Origin: Saccoglossus kowalevskii
Lineage: Eukaryota > Hemichordata > Enteropneusta > Harrimaniidae
Assembly: GCF_000003605.2 (NCBI RefSeq)
Contig: NW_003132852.1
Coordinates: 238,302-289,966, forward strand
Direction: 5' to 3'
DNA: 51,665 nucleotides
Shown: piece by piece, positions 32,101 to 36,419 of the stretch
Layout of the letters: every line of letters starts with the position of its first letter
How positions within the stretch are numbered: the first letter of the stretch is position 1
Made by a program: the position numbers and the translations under genes
The notes under the pieces: generated by a model
Told to the model about the DNA's origin: nothing
The model's input: the letters and a program-made list of their open reading frames with translations, nothing else
The model's database searches: none

Positions 32101-33832
32101 AATAAGCGCTGTGCAGTATGAAGTACATCAATTTAGAAATGACAAATTTCAAACCGATCATCTTTCTGTATCAGTATAAAACTACTTTCTGTTTAGAAGA
32201 AATCTAAGATAACTGCCAACAACGTGGTCAATCATTAGAAATTTGCAAACGGCAATGTTCTTTATACATAGATGCTAAATACAAAATTTCAGATAAATGT
32301 ATTGTGTGATTCTAAAAAAAATATTTTCAAGATATCGAATGTAACGTGTAAAGTCACATGATTGCTAAATTTGTATTCATAAAAAATTGTTTTCAAGATA
32401 TCGAATGTAACGTGTAAAGTCACATGATTGCTAAATTTGTATTCATAAAATAGGTAGTCCATCTACCAGCAATTCCATAGCAACAACATAAGAATGCATA
32501 TAGCCTCAAAAAAGGTTCCAAATGGTTACTTTCACTTTAACTTCACTCCAAGATGGCCGTCAAAGTAGTGGAAACTTTTCGCAACATTTCACTGCATAAC
32601 TTTCACTCAAGGTCTACAAAGTTAAATATTTAATAATAGATGACCAAAGAATCCGTTGAGAAGAAGAAATAAAGACAAAAGACTAGCAATAAGACTACAA
32701 TCTTTGCTCATAGCCCTAATTAAAATAAGTAATGTAATATGTTATAACAATGTACCAAAAATTTACTTACGGCAGTTATTTTCATCTTCTGAGTTTAAAC
32801 TGTCTGTTACACCATTACATTGCATATATGGTTTGATGCAGTTGTTTTCGATGTCGTTACATGCTATATCATTTTCTGAACAAGGCTCTTGTAAGAGAAA
32901 AAGAAAGTTTTAGAAACATATTTGGCATAAACTGTCATTTGATCACAAAGCTGTTCAAATTGAGTATGCAAATTAGATATAAACATGGTTTTAATTTATT
33001 TACTAAATTTAACTATGTTTAGAAACAGCATGTTATCTTATTTCCATAATATGTCGCGCAAAATGCAATATAAAATTATCAATATTAGAGTTTTAAATAT
33101 CATGTGACACAATAGAAATCTGTTACACTAAGTACCCAATGGCTATACTATACAGGATCAACGATTAACTCAAATAGCTATTGTGAGATGTTTCAATGGT
33201 AACAAACAGTTCTTTAATCCAAGTTGCAAAAGATATTAGGATGGTTATAGTGTCAAACATGGAAAGCACAGTTGATAATCATTCATCGGTATTATCGTCC
33301 AATTGAAGGATGAGTAAAATCAATAATAAATTGGTCTCGAGATAAAGATTATACGAAAGACACATATCTTACCTTTATACATGATAGGAAAATATTCATC
33401 AGATTTAGCTATGTCATAGTATATTGTGTTCTTTATAGCTGATCTCCGCATCTTATTCATATTACACAACGTCACAGAAGGGAACAGAATGGTGTTATTC
33501 TTTGTGACTGTCAGCTTAAAAGTTACATCGTAGTCAAAATATTTAATAATCAATGCACTAGCATGTAAAGTGAACACACAGAATGAAGCCAGAACAATAA
33601 TACTCCATATTATCTTGTGCATTGGTTTTACCGATGATGACACACGACTTATCCCATGTGCTGATGTTTCTGATGCAAATTGTGCTATGACATTTCTGAG
33701 TTTCTTGGTTTTTTTGCTTGTGAGTATTTCATGAGGGCTGCTTGTCTCTTTGGACGAGGCGTCAACGATTGATGCATCTGTGAGTCCATCATCAGTCTCA
33801 TCCTCAATGACGATCATTTCTGTGGAGGCCAT
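862..33832 (-). CDS. DEG/ENaC-family channel with a 15-module LDLa array (whole gene model, 3' incomplete)
   Basis: Joined model of 22 exons, listed separately below. Exon 1 supplies the cytoplasmic N-terminus, HG motif, TM1 and FPSVTLCN strand. Then come 15 LDLa exons and a half-module exon, all in phase 1. Five exons then restore the amiloride-sensitive channel (ASC) extracellular domain, with [41 protein letters not shown] and ACRKEC motifs. Family members are trimeric Na+-selective or cation channels with two TM segments and a large Cys-rich ectodomain. The LDLa insert falls between the first palm strand and the GHxxED segment, which is finger-domain territory in ASIC1. All junctions keep frame across exons (3,115 nt, ending with one base of a codon). 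TM2, the selectivity filter and the C-terminus are missing from the window. Ligand and ion selectivity cannot be told. Confidence 0.85.
1192..1278 (-). CDS. Channel exon 21: SETKTL...[10 protein letters not shown]
   Basis: Exactly 29 codons, phase 0 to phase 0, acceptor TTGTAG and donor GTAAGT. It codes a start [14 protein letters not shown] and an end [11 protein letters not shown]. This corresponds to the family region R/K-x-L-x-x-PYGxC that follows ETSIG. The Cys usually found after PYG (PYGDC/PYGNC) is Tyr here (PYGNY), although a Cys lies ten residues earlier (WDNC). Confidence 0.8.
1379..1542 (-). CDS. Channel exon 20: FVEQSEYL...FPEDE...ETSIG
   Basis: Acceptor TTACAAG, donor GTAAGT; phase 1 in, phase 0 out, 164 nt. 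It reads [14 protein letters not shown], then [20 protein letters not shown], then [10 protein letters not shown]. The LxLxLxVEQxEYL, GVxxxxH and PFPEDxxxSVxPGxETSIG blocks are diagnostic for the ASC family palm and beta-ball region. This is the clearest family match in the window. Confidence 0.92.
1824..1930 (-). CDS. Channel exon 19: YGNCLTFN block
   Basis: Acceptor TATTTCAG, donor GTAAGT; phase 2 in, phase 1 out, 107 nt. It codes [19 protein letters not shown] and then [16 protein letters not shown]. The family motif YGxCYTFN is present with Leu for Tyr (YGNCLTFN). The longer open frame upstream, to 2046, is intron read-through, because the TTTCAG acceptor gives the correct AG+T codon join. 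Confidence 0.9.
2369..2678 (-). CDS. Channel exon 18: finger/palm segment with [11 protein letters not shown]
   Basis: 310 nt, acceptor ATATTTCAG, donor GTAATATT; phase 1 in, phase 2 out. It begins [20 protein letters not shown] and ends [20 protein letters not shown]. The end matches the conserved GHxxEDxxLxCxFxxxxC segment of ENaC/ASIC. The middle ([25 protein letters not shown]) is helical and less conserved, as expected for the finger. It follows the last LDLa module directly. Confidence 0.9.
2880..3128. mobile_element. MITE-like element, copy 1
   Basis: It is bounded by an inverted pair: TTATTATTATACATCT at 2880 to 2895 and AGATGTATAATAATA at 3114 to 3128. The interior contains GGAATGCCGAAA, TGTTTTTATTATTAGAGG and a GGTGACAGATG end, which recur in the same order at 11892 to 12081. 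Two diverged copies with shared ends support a small non-autonomous DNA transposon. Confidence 0.6.
3372..4659. mobile_element. TIR element of about 1.29 kb, TA-flanked (Tc1/mariner-like, non-autonomous)
   Basis: The left end reads TAACAGCCCACACTCAAAA, followed by GGCATTTAACACTACA to about 3426. The right end (4599 to 4659) is its imperfect reverse complement: TGTAGTGTTAAATG, then TTTTGAGTGTGGACTGTTA. Arms are about 55 to 60 bp. TA lies at both outer edges, consistent with a TA target. No transposase frame survives. Confidence 0.6.
4840..4980 (-). CDS. LDLa module 15 (exon 17)
   Basis: 141 nt, phase 1 to phase 1, acceptor CTTTTAG, donor GTAAATG. It codes CPGEYKC, an unusually long C2 to C3 loop ([14 protein letters not shown], 14 residues where 4 is usual), then [15 protein letters not shown] and DGGDDEQNC. 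All six cysteines and the acidic calcium-site end are present. It directly precedes the ASC exon, so it sits nearest the channel body on the C-terminal side. Confidence 0.88.
5478..5594 (-). CDS. LDLa module 14 (exon 16)
   Basis: 117 nt, phase 1 to phase 1, acceptor TTCGCAG, donor GTAAGT. It codes [20 protein letters not shown], then [16 protein letters not shown]. This is a canonical six-Cys LDLa with the FxC signature, CNGWxDC and DE-x2-C spacing. Confidence 0.9.
6155..6268 (-). CDS. LDLa module 13, lacking cysteines C1 and C3 (exon 15)
   Basis: 114 nt, phase 1 to phase 1, acceptor TTTCAG, donor GTGAGT. It codes [20 protein letters not shown], then [17 protein letters not shown]. The C-terminal calcium-site half is canonical (CDGYGDC, GSDE). 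The C1 position is Leu and the C3 position is Phe. In known LDLa structures C1 pairs with C3, so a whole disulphide appears to be missing while the other two pairs stay intact. Confidence 0.82.
6669..6910 (+). mobile_element. Mariner-type transposon fragment, decayed
   Basis: After TA at 6667 the sequence starts CGAGGGGCGTTCAATAAGTA, typical of a mariner-family end. From the ATG at 6811 the plus strand codes [19 protein letters not shown] and then hits a TAG stop at 6871. This matches the N-terminal helix-turn-helix start of mariner transposases (VExRAVIxFLxLKGxTP). The following codons (EITRFLLTM) end at another stop. No opposite end and no DD34D catalytic core were found. Confidence 0.65.
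8208..8235 (+). repeat. 21-bp motif at left border of the foldback element
   Basis: One full copy of the ACTGTACAACAyATATGAATA motif plus the start of a second copy. The same motif lies in the same orientation just outside the right arm (14451 to 14549). It is either the insertion target or duplicated host sequence. Confidence 0.5.
8385..10450 (+). repeat. Left satellite array, about 36-bp unit, more than 50 copies
   Basis: The repeated unit is TTGGCACCACTCAGGGATAA followed by TATTATCTCTCTC, 35 to 38 bp. Variants have CATCACTC, CTCCCTCTTATG or TTTAGGG. Between 8430 and 9090 many units are exactly 36 bp, which leaves two frames open over the array as a by-product. Every unit carries the palindrome GATAATATTATC. 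Units become irregular toward 10300 to 10450. Confidence 0.95.
11277..11363 (+). CDS. Unrecognised spliced gene inside foldback element, exon A
   Basis: 87 nt, phase 1 to phase 1. The acceptor GTTGCCAATAG is preceded by a T-rich tract and the donor is GTTAGT. It codes [17 protein letters not shown] and then [11 protein letters not shown]. The frame joins exactly with exon B. An earlier exon with the start codon must lie between about 10450 and 11270; I could not fix it. The protein is unknown to me. Confidence 0.4.
11509..11676 (+). CDS. Unrecognised spliced gene inside foldback element, exon B
   Basis: 168 nt, phase 1 to phase 1, with a strong acceptor (TTTTATTTAG after a T-rich run) and donor GTATGT. 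It codes [20 protein letters not shown], then [17 protein letters not shown], then [19 protein letters not shown]. There is no stop, the composition is balanced, and Gly/Pro turns alternate with hydrophobic segments. It reads like a folded domain, but no family comes to mind. The transposon context suggests an element-encoded protein, though a captured host gene is possible. Confidence 0.5.
11776..11879. repeat. Hairpin with 30-bp arms in the element gene's intron
   Basis: The left arm 11776 to 11805 (GATACCTAAAAGTATGCAC...) and the right arm 11850 to 11879 are inverted, with about 26 of 30 positions matching and a 44-nt loop. It directly precedes MITE copy 2. Confidence 0.65.
11892..12081. 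mobile_element. MITE-like element, copy 2
   Basis: Same ends and internal words as copy 1 at 2880 to 3128 (TTATTATTATACATCT, GGAATGCCGAAA, TTTTTATTATTAGAGGA, CGGTGACAGATGTATAAT), but about 60 bp shorter. It is inserted in the intron between exons B and C of the element-internal gene. Confidence 0.6.
12245..12369. repeat. Inverted repeat with 16-bp arms
   Basis: GTCACCTGTCCATGCG at 12245 to 12260 and CGCATGGGCAGGTGAC at 12354 to 12369 are reverse complements except for one base, with a 93-nt loop. Local GC is higher than in the surroundings. Confidence 0.7.
12649..12824 (+). CDS. Unrecognised spliced gene inside foldback element, terminal exon C
   Basis: Acceptor ATACTTAG, phase 1 in, with the stop TGA at 12822 to 12824. 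It joins exon B in frame and codes [20 protein letters not shown], then a polar low-complexity tail ([30 protein letters not shown]) ending IDEFRV. The tail is rich in Asn, Lys, Asp, Glu and Ser and is probably disordered. The longer frame from 12579 is intron read-through. AATAAA at 12959 to 12964 fits as the polyadenylation signal. A further exon may hide in the roughly 970-bp intron before it. Confidence 0.5.
12959..12964 (+). terminator. Polyadenylation signal AATAAA
   Basis: A canonical hexamer 135 nt after the stop codon of exon C, in an AT-rich 3' region followed by T-rich sequence. It supports the plus-strand gene model inside the element. Confidence 0.45.
13225..14340 (-). repeat. 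Right satellite array (inverted), interrupted by an assembly gap
   Basis: Units are the reverse complement of the left array (AGAGATAATATTATCCCTGA, then GTGGTGCCAACAA), about 35 bp, with variants such as CCCTAAAGTG. Bases 13733 to 14080 are N, so the true length is unknown. The inner units at 13225 to 13310 are degenerate, mirroring the inner end of the left array. Confidence 0.93.
13733..14080. other. Assembly gap (348 N)
   Basis: A run of N inside the right satellite array, as expected for an unresolved tandem repeat. Confidence 0.99.
14451..14549 (+). repeat. 21-bp tandem repeat at right border of the foldback element
   Basis: Four to five copies of ACTGTACAACACATATGAATA, starting right at the outer end of the right arm. 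The array ends about 35 bp before the donor site of LDLa module 12. Confidence 0.8.
14584..14709 (-). CDS. LDLa module 12 (exon 14)
   Basis: 126 nt, phase 1 to phase 1, acceptor ATTCGAG, donor GTGAGT. It codes [20 protein letters not shown], then [19 protein letters not shown]. It has six cysteines, CNGRKDC and the DE-x4-C end shared with modules 5 to 11. The donor lies about 35 bp from the right border of the foldback element's flanking repeat. Confidence 0.88.
14900..15090 (+). promoter_or_regulatory. CRE-like palindrome followed by an ATG and splice donor (possible transposon promoter)
   Basis: TGACGTCA at about 14900 is a perfect cAMP-response-element palindrome. Downstream comes a GC-richer stretch with a tandem AACTTTAGCCATCCGA pair (about 15013 to 15052), then ATGGATATTATGTAAG, which is an ATG a few codons before a GTAAG donor. 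The layout resembles a promoter and first exon of an inserted element. No downstream exon was identified, so this is tentative. Confidence 0.25.
15591..15703. repeat. Palindromic hairpin, 17-bp perfect core arms
   Basis: AATATCACGATTTGTTG (15614 to 15630) and its exact reverse complement (15665 to 15681), flanked by weaker outer complementarity (AATAACACTT against AAATGTGTTATT). It looks like a small foldback/MITE or the terminal hairpin of an element. Confidence 0.7.
17165..17287 (-). CDS. LDLa module 11 (exon 13)
   Basis: 123 nt, phase 1 to phase 1, acceptor TTTCTAG, donor GTAAGA-like. It codes [20 protein letters not shown], then [18 protein letters not shown]. All six cysteines are present, with CDGNKDC and the DE-x4-C ending. 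Confidence 0.9.
17288..18282 (-). other. Intron with a GAT/GAC microsatellite
   Basis: Nothing gene-like. A GAT/GAC trinucleotide run lies at about 17936 to 17982 and a run of 10 C at about 18246 to 18255. Confidence 0.7.
18283..18336 (-). CDS. Half-LDLa mini-exon (exon 12, tentative)
   Basis: 54 nt, phase 1 to phase 1, acceptor ACCAG after a T-rich tract, donor GTAATT. It codes [17 protein letters not shown]. The C-x5-C-x3-C pattern resembles the C1 to C3 half of an LDLa module (compare CPGEYKC and CNNGQC in neighbours), and the second half is absent. Being symmetric, it can be included or skipped without a frame change. The open frame extends further upstream (to about 18409, with [18 protein letters not shown]), which loosely resembles the end of a Frizzled-type CRD. 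I cannot rule that out, but no in-phase acceptor supports it. Confidence 0.4.
18640..19440. repeat. Dispersed repeat, copy 1
   Basis: It shares long collinear similarity with 37880 to 38760 (for example AGCTGCACATA, GGTTTGAATTT, and alternating blocks of AACACTTTTCAAAATGTG and TCTAGTGAAA). A shorter relative lies at 35260 to 35500 (ACACCAGACTATAAA). It is non-coding, lies in the channel intron, and its internal blocks repeat about every 50 to 60 bp. Confidence 0.6.
19543..19659 (-). CDS. LDLa module 10 (exon 11)
   Basis: 117 nt, phase 1 to phase 1, acceptor TCTATAG, donor GTGAGT. It codes [18 protein letters not shown], then [18 protein letters not shown]. Six cysteines, FKC signature, CDGKYDC and an acidic end with DE-x4-C. 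Confidence 0.92.
19660..21789 (-). other. Intron with a possible retrotransposon relic
   Basis: 2.1 kb. On the plus strand, about 20167 to 20307 codes a stretch including [20 protein letters not shown] followed by ELVSDRRNG and a stop. QYEPGxLV resembles the C-terminal end of LTR-retrotransposon integrases (YxPGDLVW), but the match is short. The rest shows nothing. Confidence 0.4.
20167..20307 (+). pseudogene. Possible LTR-retrotransposon integrase C-terminal relic
   Basis: An open stretch of about 47 codons contains [20 protein letters not shown]. The QYEPGELV word fits the PGDLV region seen near the end of Ty3/gypsy-type integrases. The usual Trp after LV is Ser here, and a stop follows soon after. 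No catalytic core or LTR was found nearby. Confidence 0.25.
21790..21912 (-). CDS. LDLa module 9 (exon 10)
   Basis: 123 nt, phase 1 to phase 1, acceptor TTTGTAG, donor GTAAGT. It codes [18 protein letters not shown], then [20 protein letters not shown]. Six cysteines are present. The C5 to C6 loop is long and partly aromatic ([12 protein letters not shown]), with DE-x4-C. Its acceptor and first 16 exon bases have been duplicated upstream (see the repeat at 21896 to 22116). Confidence 0.9.
21896..22116. repeat. 111-bp tandem duplication covering the module 9 splice acceptor
   Basis: 21896 to 22006 and 22007 to 22116 are near-identical. Both contain CCCAGAACACACACCTAC, which on the minus strand is the acceptor AG plus the first exon bases. 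The copies differ mainly near AAACAAATTATCG versus AAAAATTTTCG. Confidence 0.93.
22973..23089 (-). CDS. LDLa module 8 (exon 9)
   Basis: 117 nt, phase 1 to phase 1, acceptor CTCCATAG, donor GTAAGC. It codes [18 protein letters not shown], then [18 protein letters not shown]. This is the most canonical module of the array (CNGRDDC-x-DGSDE), with the DE-x4-C ending. Confidence 0.93.
23090..25545 (-). other. Intron between LDLa modules 7 and 8
   Basis: 2.5 kb, no exon seen. On the minus strand, around 23690 to 23635, there is a weak tRNA-like head (GTCGCCGTAGTGGTAACG, then GGTTTCCTAG), so a SINE remnant is possible. Short open frames at 24097 to 25290 lack motifs. Confidence 0.5.
25546..25662 (-). 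CDS. LDLa module 7 (exon 8)
   Basis: 117 nt, phase 1 to phase 1, acceptor TTTTGTAG, donor GTGAGT. It codes [18 protein letters not shown], then [18 protein letters not shown]. Six cysteines are present. The Asp before C5 is His (NHC), as in other variant LDLa modules. DE-x4-C ending. Confidence 0.92.
26099..26138. repeat. Poly(T) run, 40 nt
   Basis: An uninterrupted T tract, next to an assembly gap. It could be the poly(A) tail of a minus-strand retroposed sequence or a plain homopolymer; no adjacent body was recognised. Confidence 0.9.
26189..26238. other. Assembly gap (50 N)
   Basis: Fixed-length N run, probably of unknown true size. Confidence 0.99.
28154..28270 (-). CDS. LDLa module 6 (exon 7)
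   Basis: 117 nt, phase 1 to phase 1, acceptor TCTTCAG, donor GTAAGT. It codes [18 protein letters not shown], then [18 protein letters not shown]. Six cysteines are present. CDGYPRC has Arg where Asp is usual before C5, like module 5 (CDGYRAC). DE-x4-C ending. Confidence 0.92.
28977..29093 (-). CDS. LDLa module 5 (exon 6)
   Basis: 117 nt, phase 1 to phase 1, acceptor TTGGCAG, donor GTGAGT. It codes [18 protein letters not shown], then [18 protein letters not shown]. Six cysteines are present, with the DE-x4-C ending. It shares CPxF and CDGYxxCPxGEDE with module 6, which suggests a recent pair. Confidence 0.92.
29094..29930 (-). other. Intron, no recognisable content
   Basis: About 840 bp of AT-rich sequence. 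A 109-codon plus-strand frame at 29634 to 29963 overlaps the start of module 4 on the opposite strand and has no motif. Confidence 0.6.
29931..30059 (-). CDS. LDLa module 4, degenerate calcium site (exon 5)
   Basis: 129 nt, phase 1 to phase 1, acceptor TATGCAG, donor GTAAGT. It codes [20 protein letters not shown], then [20 protein letters not shown]. All six cysteines are kept with FxC, but the CDGxxDC and SDE acidic ligands are replaced ([19 protein letters not shown]). By LDLa rules it should fold without, or with weak, calcium binding. Confidence 0.82.
30867..30998 (-). CDS. LDLa module 3 (exon 4)
   Basis: 132 nt, phase 1 to phase 1, acceptor TTCTTAG, donor GTAAGT. It codes [20 protein letters not shown], then [19 protein letters not shown]. 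Six cysteines, FxWxC, CNGIRDC and YSDE are present, with a longer five-residue spacer between DE and C6. Confidence 0.92.
31246..31362 (-). CDS. LDLa module 2 (exon 3)
   Basis: 117 nt, phase 1 to phase 1, acceptor TTTTAAG, donor GTATGT. It codes [20 protein letters not shown], then [16 protein letters not shown]. Six cysteines, FKC and DE-x2-C are present. The usual CDG is CDY and SDE is MDE. Confidence 0.9.
31363..32770 (-). other. Intron with a 66-bp tandem duplication
   Basis: 1.4 kb, non-coding. 32324 to 32389 and 32390 to 32450 are two nearly identical copies of a 66-bp segment (TTTTCAAGATATCGAATG...). No exon was recognised elsewhere in it. Confidence 0.8.
32771..32887 (-). CDS. LDLa module 1, lacking cysteine C5 (exon 2)
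   Basis: 117 nt, phase 1 to phase 1, acceptor CTTACAAG, donor GTAAGT. It codes [20 protein letters not shown], then [16 protein letters not shown]. The C5 position (after TD) is Ser, while its usual partner C2 (IAC) is kept, leaving a predicted free cysteine. The acidic end (SEDE-x2-C) is retained. It is the first module after TM1 and the most divergent at the N-terminal end of the array. Confidence 0.8.
33373..33832 (-). CDS. Channel exon 1: N-terminus, HG motif, TM1, FPSVTLCN
   Basis: 460 nt coding from ATG 33832 (MASTEMIV), phase 1 donor GTAAGA. Residues 1 to 50 are acidic then Lys-rich (KKTKKL) and cytoplasmic. [13 protein letters not shown] at about 52 to 64 carries the conserved His-Gly gating dipeptide (59 to 60) of DEG/ENaC channels. 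TM1 is about 74 to 96 ([14 protein letters not shown]). [10 protein letters not shown] at 117 to 126 is the family post-TM1 strand (FPAVTLCNLN in ASICs). The ATG was chosen because an acceptor (TTATATAG) lies at 33852, just upstream. The earlier TTG-started frame would read into that intron. Confidence 0.92.
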
Positions 33833-33851
33833 TGACGTATTACTTGTAGAA
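33833..33851 (-). other. 5' UTR part of exon 1
   Basis: 19 nt between a probable acceptor (TTTGTTATATAG) and the ATG. It implies an upstream non-coding exon. Confidence 0.5.
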
Positions 33852-34377
33852 CTATATAACAAAAATATATGGTCAGTATGTTAATATAAAAAAACATTTA
33901 TATAGATACAAAATGTTGTATCCATGCAAAATATATTATTCAATTGAATACAAACCTTTCTTTATTTCCAACTTAGTTACATGATATGATAGCTTCTGAT
34001 ATATTTATAAATTATTGTAGTACAGTCAGTTGTTGAATTTATCACGAAAGCGTAGACAAACTGCGCTCAACAAATGCTTATGTATGCATATTTAAATAAA
34101 GCATGTGTAATACAAAAGTAGATTTTCTTGAATGAAAGCTGATATTGAAAGTAACTACTAATGAGTAAAATATAATGCAGCGTTTATTTAATAAATTATC
34201 AAGTATCAATTATTAGTTAGGTAAAATGCGTGTGCTTATACTTTTTTAGTTATGTATTCAATACATTCACACTTATTACTATGTTATTGTATTCTCAATA
34301 GACACAATATAGGATTTTTTTTTAGAACTGATTGTGATTTATCGTAAACCAGCAAAGATGTACATTTTAATACTCAC

Positions 34378-34450
34378 TGAGATCATTAAAGAAGTAATTG
34401 CTTTTAATTATCATTGGCAGATTCGTCACCAAGTATTGCGTCTGGGGCCT
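34378..34450 (-). other. Possible 5' non-coding exon
   Basis: On the minus strand a good donor (CTCA followed by GTGAGTATT) ends a moderately GC-richer stretch (GCCAGGCCCCAGACGCAATA at its start). This would give a 5' UTR exon 526 bp upstream of exon 1. The right end and the transcription start are unknown, and no TATA box is obvious. Confidence 0.3.
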
Positions 34451-34459
34451 GGCTAAATC

Positions 34460-36415
34460 TGTTTTAATTCTGTATACTTCAGTAATAAAGTTGGAAAACT
34501 AGTTATGTTTTTTTCCAAGAATCTATATTTAGAAAATTTAAATTTGTTACCTTAAATCAAACAAACATGTTCGTAAAATGATATATCTCAAAATATCAAT
34601 GCATTTTACAGGTCAGTTGGTTGCATTAATGACAATAACGCTACTGCGTTTCGTCATATTTTTACAATTTTCCAAATTCGGCTTGAGGGGAAAAGTATTT
34701 TTGGGTTTGAATATTGTAATGCAATGTCGAGTCTGTGAATACATTACTTGACTGAATATTTGCAATAATAATTCATTACACATCAAAGGAGAAAGAGAAT
34801 ATTTATTAGGGGAAGTCTTATACTTTTGAAGGTAAATTAAATGTTGCGAAGCCCATATTTTTAAATGAAATGATGAAATATCATACATATTCGCACACGA
34901 GAAGGTTCACAAAGTTTTTCGAAAAAAAAATAATTAATTGTGAGTAGCATCTGTAGAAATCAAATTTTCTTCACTGTAGATATGATGTGGCAACGTGTAG
35001 CCTCTGTGCCTCATATTTTAATTTGTGGTGAAAACACGGTATTTTAGAATTCTTGAAATCGGCATGCCCGAGTGAGATGATACAGCTATGTTCCATCTAT
35101 GTATTACCGTAAATTCCGTAAATTAATAGTATGTACTCTTATTTGGTCTTATCAACCTATGAGTACAACGTTTGTTTAACCTATTGGAGCACCAGCGAGA
35201 CGAAGTACATTGTGGCCGAATAGATTGCATTACTCTGCATTCTCACTCGTGATATAAACATGTTTCTGTTTGAAACACTTTAGAAAGCAAAAACACCAAC
35301 GATGTTTCAACCCAAAACACCAGACTATAAAAGTATATAAGACACATTTGTGTTCATGAGAGTAACTGAAACTCTTTCAAAATCTATTGAAGCACTTCAT
35401 AAATCAAACACACATGCAATGTTTTAACCCAAAACACCTGACTATACATGTTTTAAATGTGTTTTTGTACAGGACACTTTTGTATTCGGTACGCTTCTAT
35501 AATGCTCACGATGCCTAATATCGTGACTTTATACCGCAAATATATGAAAAACACCGAACACATCACCATTTTGACTATGTGCGTACAATGTACTTGTCAA
35601 AAGTTAAGTAACCGATAACCTTAAACATGACAGATGTTGTTATGCTCAATTCAGTAAACTGGGTGACACAAAGCTATTGACAAAGCCTCAATATTGAATT
35701 CCATAATGTAGTGATTACCACAAAGCTGTGCAAAATTGCATATAATCTAAACGAAAGTCACTCTAACTTTGTTATACAATATACAATACAATATGAACAA
35801 TATATTAGCTTGCTAATTCTTTTTTAAATATCTTTCGTAAACTAAGGTGTTCACAATAAACACTATTATATTTTGCATGATAAAGTAATTGGTAACTTGG
35901 TGTTCGCACGCTCATTGGATGATTGAATTCTACTATTAGAAGCATATGGACAGGTGACATGATCGTTAAATATGCAACAGTTTGGACCGTGTGCTTTTTA
36001 GCCTAAATAAACTCAGAGTTATGGTGATAGTGTAAATCCCTCACGAAATGTCTGGAAAGTGTAATTGAAAGAGCCAATTGTCGGCAGCTGTGTATTGTAT
36101 TTGCAGCAGCCTCCATATTTATCATTATGTGCGATTCAGTACGATAACAGATTTAACTCAATTTCATATATTTACAGGATCAGACAATTCCATACTGCAT
36201 TTATTTTTGTCGACATTCCTCATAGACATGATTTGAGTTACCAAATAGAAATTCTAGAAACGTTAGGCAGAATTTAAGAAGAAACTGCTGTTCAATTCAA
36301 TTCAATTTCCCTGTCCACGTTACACGTGCGTTACTTATAACAACAATAATATCATCACATATTTCTGATTCAAATATCGCATTGATCGAAACAATAATTG
36401 TAATCAATTAAACAT
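34460..36415. other. Upstream flank of the channel gene
   Basis: AT-rich with no gene seen. It includes a partial relative of the dispersed repeat (35260 to 35500: ACACCAGACTATAAA and ACACCTGACTATACA words). The promoter presumably lies here, but nothing distinctive marks it. Confidence 0.5.
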
Positions 36416-36419
36416 TGCT

